Assembly: GCA_902475285.1 (NCBI GenBank)
Contig: CABRZA010000006.1
Span: forward strand, 1 to 29,222
Length of the DNA stretch: 29,222 nucleotides
Origin: an uncultured Porphyromonadaceae bacterium
GTDB lineage: Bacteria; Bacteroidota; Bacteroidia; Bacteroidales; Muribaculaceae
Direction of reading: 5' to 3'
Part shown: positions 16,920-24,161 of the stretch, piece after piece
Layout of the letters: every line of letters starts with the position of its first letter
Numbering within the stretch: the first letter of the stretch is position 1
Translations under genes and position numbers: made by a program
Notes under the pieces: model-generated
What the model was told of the DNA's origin: nothing
Seen by the model: the letters and a program-made list of their open reading frames with translations, nothing else
Database searches by the model: none

Positions 16920-17798
16920 ATGGAAGAATCCAAGAACATATACCGCGTCGAAGACTACGCCGACTATGAAGTGCGCCCCGACGTGCTCAACTACGACGAC
17001 ATCCGGCAGATGGTGCCGAAGCTTGACGGGCATCCGAAGCTCGTCAACTGGCTGCTGCATTTCCTTGCGGTCGACAAGGTGAACCGCGTGCACGCCGCAT
17101 GCTGCGACACTCCCGGGCCGAAGTTCGTGGAGCGCCTGCTTTTCGAGCAGTTCAAGATAAAACTGCATGTCGACGGCGAGGAGGTGCTGTCGCGCTTCCC
17201 CGAGGGGCCCTTCATCACCGTGAGCAACCATCCCTTCGGCGCTCTCGACGGCATAATGCTCATCTACTTGCTGACGAAGTACCGCCCGAAATACCGCGTG
17301 ATGGTCAACATGATTCTCAACAAAATCACGGCCATGCGCCCCAACTTCATCGCCGTCGACGCCTGGGCGAGCAACGACCCCGCCAAGCGCGCCGTGAGCG
17401 TGGCCGGCATACGCCGGGCCATCAAGCAGCTGCGCGAGGGCGAGCCCGTGGGCTTCTTCCCCGCCGGCGCCATGAGCAAGACCACGATGCACCACGGCCT
17501 CCAGGACCGCGAGTGGCAGCCGTCGGTGCTCCAGATCATCCACCGCGCCAAGGTGCCCGTCATACCCATATACTTCCACGGCAGCAACAGCTGGTGGTGC
17601 AACCTTCTGGGCCACATTTGCTGGCCGGCGCGCTCGCTGCGCCTGCCGGCCGAGGTGTTCCGTAAGGTGGGACACGACATGCATGTGAGCGTAGGCGAGC
17701 CCATAAGCGTCGAGGAGCAGGCAGCCCACGGAGCCACACCCGAGGAGCTGGGTAAATTTTTGCGTGAGCGCACATATGAATTGAGAGAACGAAAATGA
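16920..17798 (+). CDS. PlsC-like (putative hemolysin group) lysophospholipid/amine acyltransferase
   Basis: A 292-residue acyltransferase. The catalytic block NHPFGALDG (residues 103-111) has the H-x5-D spacing seen in the hemolysin/OlsA-like subgroup rather than the usual H-x4-D, followed by GFFPAGAMSK (178-187) as the glycerophosphate-type motif and PVIPIYFHG. It probably acylates a lipid backbone at the inner face of the membrane; an O-acyl step on an aminolipid is possible. The start at 16920 lies 4 bases after the IPC-synthase stop. It overlaps the second CDP-alcohol transferase by 4 bases. Confidence 0.85.
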   Translation: MEESKNIYRVEDYADYEVRPDVLNYDDIRQMVPKLDGHPKLVNWLLHFLAVDKVNRVHAACCDTPGPKFVERLLFEQFKIKLHVDGEEVLSRFPEGPFITVSNHPFGALDGIMLIYLLTKYRPKYRVMVNMILNKITAMRPNFIAVDAWASNDPAKRAVSVAGIRRAIKQLREGEPVGFFPAGAMSKTTMHHGLQDREWQPSVLQIIHRAKVPVIPIYFHGSNSWWCNLLGHICWPARSLRLPAEVFRKVGHDMHVSVGEPISVEEQAAHGATPEELGKFLRERTYELRERK

Positions 17799-18736
17799 AA
17801 GAAAAAAAGCAAAGCGAGTACGCGCAGTCGCTCAAGTCGCTCGACACCGAGGAGGGCATCGACCTCGTTTTTTACCGCCCCATAGGCTATGCGTGGGCCT
17901 GTCTGGCGCGACGTCTGGGCGTAACGCCCAATGTAATTACAATAGCCTCGATATTCCTCGGAATAGGCGCCGGAATAGCGTTCTATTCCGGCACACTGTG
18001 GGTGAATGTCATAGGCATGCTCCTGCTGGTGTGGGCCAACAGCTTCGACAGCGCCGATGGCCAGCTTGCACGTATGACGCACTGCTATTCGCGTCTGGGA
18101 CGCATACTCGACGGCCTTTCGGGCGACATATGGTTCGTCACCATCTATCTGTGCATTTGCCTCCGCGAGGTGCACACCTCGGGGTTCTTCATGGACCACA
18201 ACTGGGCAATATGGACTCTCGCAGCGCTCGCCGGCGTGTGCCATGCCAAGCAGGCCGCCATGGCCGACTATTACCGCCAGTTCCACCTCTACTTCCTCAA
18301 AGGTGAGGAGGGCAGCGAGTTGGAAAGTTCGGAGGCTTTGTTGAGGCGCTACGACACGCTGTCGTGGACGCACGACTTCCGCCAGAAAATCGTGCTCTAC
18401 TTCTATATAAACTACACCAAGAACCAGGAGCTTACCGCGCCGGCCATGCAGCACCTGCGCCGCGAGATGGCGGTGGTTTTCGGCAGCCGCGTGCCTTCGC
18501 AGGCTTTCCGCGATGCATTCCGCAATGGCAGCCTCCCGCTCATGAAGTACACCAACATACTGTCGTTCAACTGGCGGTGCATAGCCCTCTTCGTGTCGCT
18601 CTTCCTGCGCATGCCCTGGCTCTACTTTGTGTTTGAATTGGTGGTGCTAAATGCCATCTTGATATATATGCGGTGGCGACACGAGCGCTTGTGCCGCCAT
18701 CTGACCGATCGTCTGATGTATGGAGAATTCTGTTAA
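17795..18736 (+). CDS. Second CDP-alcohol phosphatidyltransferase with altered active-site spacing
   Basis: A 313-residue membrane protein of the CDP-alcohol phosphatidyltransferase family, longer than the 15222 copy. The signature starts normally: D85-x2-D88-G89-x2-A92-R93-x8-G102-x3-D106. The last Asp, usually four residues further on and proposed as catalytic base, is Gly110, with Asp111 one place later (GRILDGLSGD). The codons read cleanly, so this is not a frameshift artefact. This may be a subfamily trait with a different acceptor alcohol. About 120 extra soluble residues follow the transferase core (about residues 150-265). It overlaps the HAD gene by 17 bases. Confidence 0.85.
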   Translation: MKEKKQSEYAQSLKSLDTEEGIDLVFYRPIGYAWACLARRLGVTPNVITIASIFLGIGAGIAFYSGTLWVNVIGMLLLVWANSFDSADGQLARMTHCYSRLGRILDGLSGDIWFVTIYLCICLREVHTSGFFMDHNWAIWTLAALAGVCHAKQAAMADYYRQFHLYFLKGEEGSELESSEALLRRYDTLSWTHDFRQKIVLYFYINYTKNQELTAPAMQHLRREMAVVFGSRVPSQAFRDAFRNGSLPLMKYTNILSFNWRCIALFVSLFLRMPWLYFVFELVVLNAILIYMRWRHERLCRHLTDRLMYGEFC

Positions 18737-19427
18737 GGCCGTACTTTTCGACTACGGCGGCACAATCGACAATTTCGGCGACCATTGGGCCGTGACTCTC
18801 CGCGAGGCCCACAAGGCCGCAGGCCTCGGCGAGGTGTCCTTGGAAGATTTTATCGAGGCATATATCGCCGGAGAGCGGGCCATGGCCAAGGGCGGCTGCG
18901 TGACACCGCAGAGCGACTATCGCCATACCATGCTCGTAAAGGCGCGCCTGGAGCTGGAGGCGCTCCGCTCCAAAGGCTACGGCATGACCGATGCCGCGCT
19001 CGAAGAGCGGGCGCAGGCCGTGGCCGACTATTGCGATGCCGCGGCACGCCGCAGCGTCGAGGCCGCCAAGCCTGTGCTCGAGCGTCTCTCCAAGAAGTAT
19101 AAGCTGGTGCTGGTGAGCAACTTCTACGGCAATGTAGCCGCCGTAATCGACGCCTACGGCCTCACGCCGTATTTCACCGACATCATCGACAGTACCGCCG
19201 TGGGCGTCAAGAAGCCCGACCCCGAAATTTTTGCCATGGCCATCCGCCGCCTGGGCCTCGCACCGGCCGATGTGGCCGTGGTGGGCGACAGCATCGACAA
19301 GGATATCGAGCCGGCACTCTCGCTCGGATGCCGGGCATATTGGATAGTGGGACGCCAGTGGTTCCGCGCCGACCCCTCGCCCGCGCCTTGCCCCGCTGTA
19401 CGCACCTTGGCCGAGCTGCCGCTGTAG
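18720..19427 (+). CDS. HAD-superfamily hydrolase lacking the second motif-I aspartate
   Basis: A 235-residue HAD protein with an alpha-helical cap (about residues 20-110). Motif I is FDYGGTID with nucleophile Asp11, but the usual acid/base Asp at +2 is Gly13. Motif II is LVSN (Ser133), motif III is VKKPDPEIF (Lys165), and motif IV is VVGDSIDKD (Asp190 with Asp193 or Asp195). Loss of the second Asp usually weakens phosphatase activity or marks a different reaction. As last gene of the lipid operon it may act on a soluble head-group phosphate, but no substrate can be read from the sequence. No clear terminator follows it. Confidence 0.85.
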   Translation: MENSVKAVLFDYGGTIDNFGDHWAVTLREAHKAAGLGEVSLEDFIEAYIAGERAMAKGGCVTPQSDYRHTMLVKARLELEALRSKGYGMTDAALEERAQAVADYCDAAARRSVEAAKPVLERLSKKYKLVLVSNFYGNVAAVIDAYGLTPYFTDIIDSTAVGVKKPDPEIFAMAIRRLGLAPADVAVVGDSIDKDIEPALSLGCRAYWIVGRQWFRADPSPAPCPAVRTLAELPL

Positions 19428-19483
19428 TGCCGCTGTGCCGGGGAATCGCAATGGCTCCGGGGCGCTTTCGGTGGTTTGCTATT

Positions 19484-19496
19484 TGAAATTATTTCA
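19484..19496. promoter_or_regulatory. 13-bp palindrome upstream of the LuxR-type regulator promoter
   Basis: TGAAATTATTTCA is a perfect palindrome around a central base. It ends 8 bp before the -33 element of the next gene, a position suited to an activator or autoregulator. It could be chance in this AT-rich patch. Confidence 0.3.
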
Positions 19497-19504
19497 TATA
19501 AGGC

Positions 19505-19535
19505 TTGCGCCGACGCGAAATTTTTGTTAATTTTG
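19505..19535 (+). promoter_or_regulatory. Bacteroidetes promoter giving a leaderless or nearly leaderless mRNA
   Basis: TTG (19505-19507), 20-nt spacer, then TAATTTTG (19528-19535). The G of the -7 box is 5 bases before the ATG at 19540, so the expected transcript start falls on or within a few bases of the start codon. Confidence 0.7.
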
Positions 19536-19539
19536 CGCC

Positions 19540-20487
19540 ATGATTACGGGTGATGCTCCATATGCCTCCGACGACCGCCTGCGCTCGCTTATCGCCGACA
19601 ACAGCTTGTTGCTGATGGCGATAAGCCGTTTCGGCCTTCCGCTCGGACTGGCCAATAAGCCCGTCGACGAGGTGTGTGCCGCCGCCGGCGTGGATACCGA
19701 TACCTTCCTCTGTGTGGCCAATATGATAAGCGGGCGCCCCTACGACGCCGCACATGTGCATCTCGCATCGCTCACACGCTATCTCAAACGAGCACACAAC
19801 TATTTCCTCGAATTCTTCCTGCCGTCGATACGCCGCAAGTTCCTCTTTGCGGTCGACCTCACGCGCTCGTCGGAAGTGGTGCAGACCATACTCCATTTCT
19901 TCGACGAATATGTGGCCGAGGTGCGCCGCCACATGGACTATGAGAACGACATTCTCTTTGGATATATCGACCGTCTCCTCGACGGCCGGCCCATCGACTC
20001 CGATTATTCGATAGATGTTTTCGCATCGCATCACGACGCCATCTCCGACAAGCTCAACCGTCTCAAAGACGTGCTCATACGCTATTGCCCCGAAGGCGAC
20101 CCCGACATGCTCAATGCCGTGCTCTTCGACATAATCAACTGCGAGGCCGACCTCATAAGCCACTGCCAGGTGGAAGACTGCATTCTTGTGCCGGCAGTCC
20201 GCGCGGCCGAGGCCAGGGCCGAACGTGTGGCCGCCGCCCACACTGCCGAGCGCGAGACTACCCCTGCCGACGGCAACGCCCTGGGCAAACGCGAGAAGGA
20301 AATAATCACCTGCATAGCCCGAGGCATGAGCAACAAGGAGATAGCCGACCGCCTGTGCATATCGGTCCACACCGTCACCACACACCGCCGCAATATCTGC
20401 GCCAAACTCGAAATACACTCCCCCGCAGGCCTCACCATCTACGCCATCCTCAACGGCCTCATCGACCCCAAGAAAATCGACCTTTGA
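19540..20487 (+). CDS. DUF542/hemerythrin-like protein fused to a LuxR-type DNA-binding domain
   Basis: A 315-residue three-part regulator. Residues about 12-64 resemble the DUF542 domain of ScdA/YtfE iron-centre repair proteins, without the usual Cys-Cys pair. Residues about 75-225 look like a hemerythrin-type four-helix bundle with candidate di-iron ligands His86, His131/Glu135, His164 or His165, and His208/Glu212. Residues 248-308 are a LuxR/GerE helix-turn-helix (LGKREKEIITCIARGMSNKEIADRL). This suggests a transcription factor whose sensor reacts to oxygen, nitric oxide or iron status; that is inference. It is transcribed alone, from its own promoter, towards the ubiquitin-like operon 125 bp downstream, a possible target along with its own promoter. 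Confidence 0.85.
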   Translation: MITGDAPYASDDRLRSLIADNSLLLMAISRFGLPLGLANKPVDEVCAAAGVDTDTFLCVANMISGRPYDAAHVHLASLTRYLKRAHNYFLEFFLPSIRRKFLFAVDLTRSSEVVQTILHFFDEYVAEVRRHMDYENDILFGYIDRLLDGRPIDSDYSIDVFASHHDAISDKLNRLKDVLIRYCPEGDPDMLNAVLFDIINCEADLISHCQVEDCILVPAVRAAEARAERVAAAHTAERETTPADGNALGKREKEIITCIARGMSNKEIADRLCISVHTVTTHRRNICAKLEIHSPAGLTIYAILNGLIDPKKIDL

Positions 20488-20584
20488 TTCCTTTTTCCAC
20501 GCCTGTTTTGCTTAATTTCACTGCAAAGGTGTTAAAAACCGGGATTTTTGGCTGCATGCTGCCGAAAAACTCATTTTTTTTGCG

Positions 20585-20592
20585 TATATTTG
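20585..20592 (+). promoter_or_regulatory. -7 element of the ubiquitin-like operon promoter
   Basis: TATATTTG fits TAnnTTTG 20 bases before the ATG at 20613, giving a leader of about 10-15 nt. No good -33 TTG is found 17-20 nt upstream; the nearest TTTG (20547-20550) is 34 nt away. The promoter may be weak or depend on an activator. Confidence 0.5.
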
Positions 20593-20612
20593 TGGAAATT
20601 TAACCATATATT

Positions 20613-22076
20613 ATGTCACGACCCTACGGCTCACACCTGATAGCGCGCAACGACGGACGGCATCCGTCGGTAAGCGCCGATATGCGCGTCGACCCCAATC
20701 GCCCCGCTCCTCTGGCCATAATCTTCCGCAGCGAGTTCGATTTCATCTCGCGATGCATCCTCGACTACCCCAACATCGAGACCGGCGGCCAGCTCTTCGG
20801 CTACTGGACAGCCGAAGGAGTCCCCGTGGTGCTCTACGCCATCGGGCCCGGTCCGAGGGCCAACCACCAGGGTGCGTTCTTCAATCAGGACGTCGACTAC
20901 CTCGAGACCATGGGGCGGCATGTGTTCAACGCCTGGGGTCTGCACCATATAGGCGAGTGGCACTCGCACCACAGCCTCGGCCTCAACGAGCCCAGCGGCC
21001 ACGACGCCCGTACGATGATTTCGAACATCGAGCGCTTCCACCTGCACCGCTTCCTGCTCTGCATAGGCAACTATTGGCGCGGCGAAACCACTCTCAATGC
21101 CTTCAACTTCGAGGAGGACCATCCCTACGACTATCAGCAGGCCGCATGGAGCGTAGTGGAGCAGGAGAGCCCCTTCCGTGCAATAATCGACCGCGAGTTG
21201 CGCGGCATCGTGGAGCTGCCGCACGCACGCTCCCCGCGCCACGGAAAGAACTTTCTCGCCACCGCCGGAGTAAGTAAAGTGGAACCGGTATACAGCGGCG
21301 AGTACTGGCTCAAAGAACGCGCCAACAATCTCGAACTCAAAAAGATTATCGACGAGCTCGGCGTAATCCTCGGCACGCAGGCCGCCGTGCGGCTCGACGC
21401 GCAGGGCCATGTGCATGTGTCGTTCGACTGCGGCGTGGGAGAGCCCGTGAGTATCTACTTCCCCCAGTACTTTCCGGCACAGGCGCCCGAAATCGTCATC
21501 CCCGCTGCCGTGCGCCGTGTGGCACCACATCCGGGCGACGACGACACCCCCTACACCGCCTCCGACTTCTGGACCTCCGACGGTATCATAAGCGAGCGCA
21601 CCGTGCTGTGCTTCAAGCAGCTCTGCGGCATCCTCCCCCCGCCTCCAACCTTCGCCGAAGAGATAGCCTCGGTAGCCGAAGCCGCCGCAGCCCTCGAAGA
21701 AGAGAAGGCCGAAGAGGCCGCCTCGGTAGCCGAAGCCGCAGCAACCCTCGAAGAAGAGCAGGCCGAAGAAGCCGCCTCGGTAGCCGAAGCCGCAGCAACC
21801 CTCGAAGAAGAGAAGGCCGAAGAGGCAGCCTCGGTAGCCGAAGCCGCAGCAGCCCTCGAAGGAGAGCAGGCCGAAGAAGCCGCCTCAGTAGCCGAAGCAT
21901 CAGCCAATGTAGGGGCGCAATACATTGCGCCCGCCCAGCCGGAAGCAACCGAAGAGTCCGAGAGCTCAGAGAAGTCCGAGCCCACCGAGCCCACCGAGCC
22001 CACCTCCGCCCCCACCCAAGAAAAAGAAGAAAAAATCACACCTTCGCCCGAGAAAAAATCGGAAAACGAAGTATAG
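20613..22076 (+). CDS. JAMM/JAB isopeptidase-like protein with E2/RWD-like domain and acidic repeat tail
   Basis: A 487-residue multidomain protein. Residues about 32-180 form a JAB domain with Glu56 (IETGGQLFG) and GEWHSHH...PSGHD: His117, His119, Ser128 and Asp131, the zinc-peptidase set. The HxH to Ser spacing is 8 residues, not the usual 7. Residues about 235-345 resemble a UBC/RWD fold (VHVSFDCG, IYFPQYFPAQAPEIVI, then FWTSDGIISERTVLCFKQL) without a clear catalytic Cys. A low-complexity tail holds 18-residue repeats and a Glu/Pro/Thr/Ser-rich end. In bacterial ubiquitin-like systems JAB proteins trim the modifier or remove it from targets; that is the inferred role here. First gene of an operon with E2-like, E1-like and ClpB-like genes. 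Confidence 0.85.
   Translation: MSRPYGSHLIARNDGRHPSVSADMRVDPNRPAPLAIIFRSEFDFISRCILDYPNIETGGQLFGYWTAEGVPVVLYAIGPGPRANHQGAFFNQDVDYLETMGRHVFNAWGLHHIGEWHSHHSLGLNEPSGHDARTMISNIERFHLHRFLLCIGNYWRGETTLNAFNFEEDHPYDYQQAAWSVVEQESPFRAIIDRELRGIVELPHARSPRHGKNFLATAGVSKVEPVYSGEYWLKERANNLELKKIIDELGVILGTQAAVRLDAQGHVHVSFDCGVGEPVSIYFPQYFPAQAPEIVIPAAVRRVAPHPGDDDTPYTASDFWTSDGIISERTVLCFKQLCGILPPPPTFAEEIASVAEAAAALEEEKAEEAASVAEAAATLEEEQAEEAASVAEAAATLEEEKAEEAASVAEAAAALEGEQAEEAASVAEASANVGAQYIAPAQPEATEESESSEKSEPTEPTEPTSAPTQEKEEKITPSPEKKSENEV
21666..21905 (+). repeat. 54-bp in-frame tandem repeat, about 4.4 copies
   Basis: Full units are 21666-21719, 21720-21773, 21774-21827 and 21828-21881, with a partial fifth (21882-21905). 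Each encodes an 18-residue unit of the form ASVAEAAAALEEEKAEEA, with K/Q and T/A changes. The pattern predicts a charged helix or coiled coil. Near-identical DNA implies recent expansion and likely copy-number variation between strains. Confidence 0.92.
21913..21932. repeat. Short palindromic element inside the JAB coding tail
   Basis: GGGCGCAAT, a 2-base spacer, then ATTGCGCCC form a 9-bp perfect hairpin, preceded by GTAG. The form resembles the dispersed GTAGGGGCG...CGCCC palindromes found across many bacterial genomes. Here it is in frame and encodes part of ANVGAQYIAPA, which breaks the surrounding repeat pattern. Confidence 0.6.
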
Positions 22077-22106
22077 TAAATAGAAACCCTTAAAATTCCA
22101 ACCGCT

Positions 22107-22535
22107 ATGATGGACCCCCAACGACTCGAGATGGAAAAGCAAGTGCTTTCACGCTATTTAGTGCCCAACTCCTATTGCTTTATGGATATGAACACCTCCA
22201 ATCCATATCTGGCAATGGCCTGCCTCACCAACCACGGCAAGGTGTACACCATCCGCATCTATCTCTCGAACTTTCCCCAGACGGTGCCCGAAGTGTATGT
22301 GGGCCAGATGCTCAAAAGCAAAACAGGTGCCGATATGGACTCTCCCTCCGCTGCGATGCACACCCTCTCGTCGCGCTACGGCCTGACTCGTATCTGCCAC
22401 TACGGATCCGCTGCCTGGGACCCCGGAATATCGCTCTATAAAGTGTATATCCGCTGCCGCCTCTGGCTCGAGGTGTATGAGCTGCACCTCAAAACTGGCA
22501 AACCTCTCGACTACTTCCTCAGCCACGCAATGTAA
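22107..22535 (+). CDS. E2-like (UBC-fold) protein with candidate catalytic cysteine
   Basis: A 142-residue protein that reads as a minimal E2. It has an N-terminal helix (about residues 5-18), a strand meander with KVYTIRIYLSNFPQTVPEVYV (45-65, the FP..P feature of UBC folds), then TRICHYGSAAWDPGISLYKVYIR (94-116). Cys97 lies 7 residues before Trp104-Asp-Pro, matching the E2 order Cys...W-x-P followed by a helix. The end, WLEVYELHLKTGKPLDYFL, resembles that of bacterial E2-like proteins. It would carry a modifier as a thioester from the E1-like enzyme. ATG at 22110 is an equally possible start. Gaps of 30 bases separate it from both neighbours in the operon. Confidence 0.75.
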   Translation: MMDPQRLEMEKQVLSRYLVPNSYCFMDMNTSNPYLAMACLTNHGKVYTIRIYLSNFPQTVPEVYVGQMLKSKTGADMDSPSAAMHTLSSRYGLTRICHYGSAAWDPGISLYKVYIRCRLWLEVYELHLKTGKPLDYFLSHAM

Positions 22536-22565
22536 TAAATATAAACCTCTCAACAACATACAACT

Positions 22566-22763
22566 ATGAGCGCAACCAACGACGAACAGTTCGGCGAAGA
22601 AATCCGCCGCCAGAGCTATCCCTCCGAAGCAGGCCAGAGCATGATGGACCTCGTGTTCGACCCCGAGACCGGTACCTTCAAGCAGGTGCCCCGCAACACC
22701 GCCGCTCCACAGCAGCCCGGAACTGTGGTGACCGCCATGACCCGCGACGGTTTCGCAGCATAA
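22566..22763 (+). CDS. 65-residue disordered-looking small protein between E2-like and E1-like genes
   Basis: A 65-residue protein rich in Glu, Gln, Pro, Thr and Ala with no predicted globular core, no signal peptide and no membrane segment. It contains FDPETGTF (residues 31-38), which matches FNPATGNF at the N-terminus of the membrane SH3b protein in this operon. It ends in DGFAA, not Gly-Gly, and is too short for a ubiquitin beta-grasp fold. Its place suggests the protein handled by this system, either as a Pup-like small modifier or as an adaptor, but this is speculation. The start at 22566 is preceded by an A-rich leader. A strong inverted repeat follows. Confidence 0.7.
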   Translation: MSATNDEQFGEEIRRQSYPSEAGQSMMDLVFDPETGTFKQVPRNTAAPQQPGTVVTAMTRDGFAA

Positions 22764-22780
22764 ATTAATGCATAATTAAG

Positions 22781-22840
22781 AATGCATAATGCATAATTTG
22801 AGCCTGAATCGTCGGTGCATTTAATTATGCATTATGCATT
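22781..22840. repeat. Perfect 18-bp inverted repeat between the small protein and E1 genes
   Basis: Arms 22781-22798 and 22823-22840 are exact reverse complements, AT-rich (ATGCAT-based), around a 24-nt loop. A further partial copy of the arm (ATGCATAATTA) lies at 22769. The 112-bp gap 22764-22875 holds nothing else that I recognise. It could cap upstream mRNA, cause partial termination so that the small protein is made in excess of E1, or be a remnant of a small mobile repeat. Confidence 0.8.
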
Positions 22841-22875
22841 GAAATCAATTCCCCATCCTCAATCCCCATCCTCCT

Positions 22876-24161
22876 ATGGAATCTCCTATCGAAGGCTCCG
22901 TGCCTCTGGCGCCCGACGCCCTCAGCCTCCCCGTGATTTACCTCTCCGGCGAAGAAGTCGGTGCATTCCTCGCCTCCGGCAGCGACCGCGCCGACGGCAT
23001 TAGCTACACTTGGGAAGACGAAGATGTAGTGCATCTGCACCTTCATCCCCTGCGCCACGCTTTCGGGCGCCAGGGCAAGGTGCTCTTCGCCACCGACGCC
23101 CCCGCCTCCGCTCCGGGCTACGACTATGTTGTCGTCGCCTCGGCCGGCGACGTGCGTGTGCTCGTGGCCGCGGCCGACGGCAGCCTCCGCGAGCATCGTC
23201 ACGAAGTGATACCCGCACGCGGCGACCTCTTCTCGCGCAGCAAGGGAATACTCGAAGTCGGAGCCCTCGCCGGAAAGCGCGTGATGATTGTCGGCCTCGG
23301 CAGTTTCGGTTCGCAGATTGCCATAGAGCTGGCCAAGGCCGGAGTGGGCAGCTTCGCGCTGATGGACTTCGACCGCGTGGAGCTCCACAACCTCGCACGC
23401 CACACCTGCGGCCTCGACGACCTCGGCCGCCTCAAAACCGACGCCATCCGCGACGCCATCCTCGGAAAGAACCCATATGCCGAAGTCGACCGATTCCCAA
23501 TCAACATCAACCGTCACCTCGACTTGATGGACAGCGAAGTGCGCCGCGCCGACATCGTGATTTGCGCCACCGACAACAACGAGAGCCGCTTCAACCTCTC
23601 GCACGCCCTGGTGCGTGCCGGACGCACGGGCATCTTCGGCCGCGCCGTCACACGAGCCGAAGGAGGCGACGTGTTCATCTACCGCCCCGGCGGCGCTTGC
23701 TACTGCTGCATGGTGGGCAACATGTGGTTCGGCCAGAACGACGAGGAGATTTCCAACGAGGCCTCGGCGCGACGCAACGGCACAATACCTTCCTACATGT
23801 CGGCCGAAGATGCCGGAGCCGTGGTGCAGGTGGGCCTCAGCAGCGACATCGAGCCTATCACCAACATGATGGTGAAAATCACCCTCATGGAGCTCTCCCG
23901 TGGCCTCGACACAGGCATCTCGGCCCTCGAAAACGAGCTCACATGCAACTACTACATGTGGGCCAATCGCCGCGAGCGCCGGCACGCCAACTGGGCCGCC
24001 ATGCCCAACGCCGGCACCATGCCCACTATTCTACGCTGGTACGGCGCCAACATCGAGCGTAGCGCCGGTTGCAGCGTGTGCGGCGAGAGAATGACCCTCG
24101 ACCTCGGCGAAGAAGATGCAGCCTTGCTCGCCCGTATCACAGCCCTTCAGAACGAAAACGA

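Noticed and set aside
20530..20545. Reverse-strand promoter (CACCTTTGCA)
   Set aside because: It lacks the TA of TAnnTTTG, and no reverse-strand gene starts nearby.
21420..21440. Cys273 of the JAB protein as a second E2 active site
   Set aside because: It lies in a strand before the FP..P segment, whereas an E2 catalytic Cys comes after it; no W-x-P follows.
21666..21905. CRISPR-like repeat array
   Set aside because: Units are contiguous 54-bp coding repeats with no unique spacers, fully in frame with the JAB gene.
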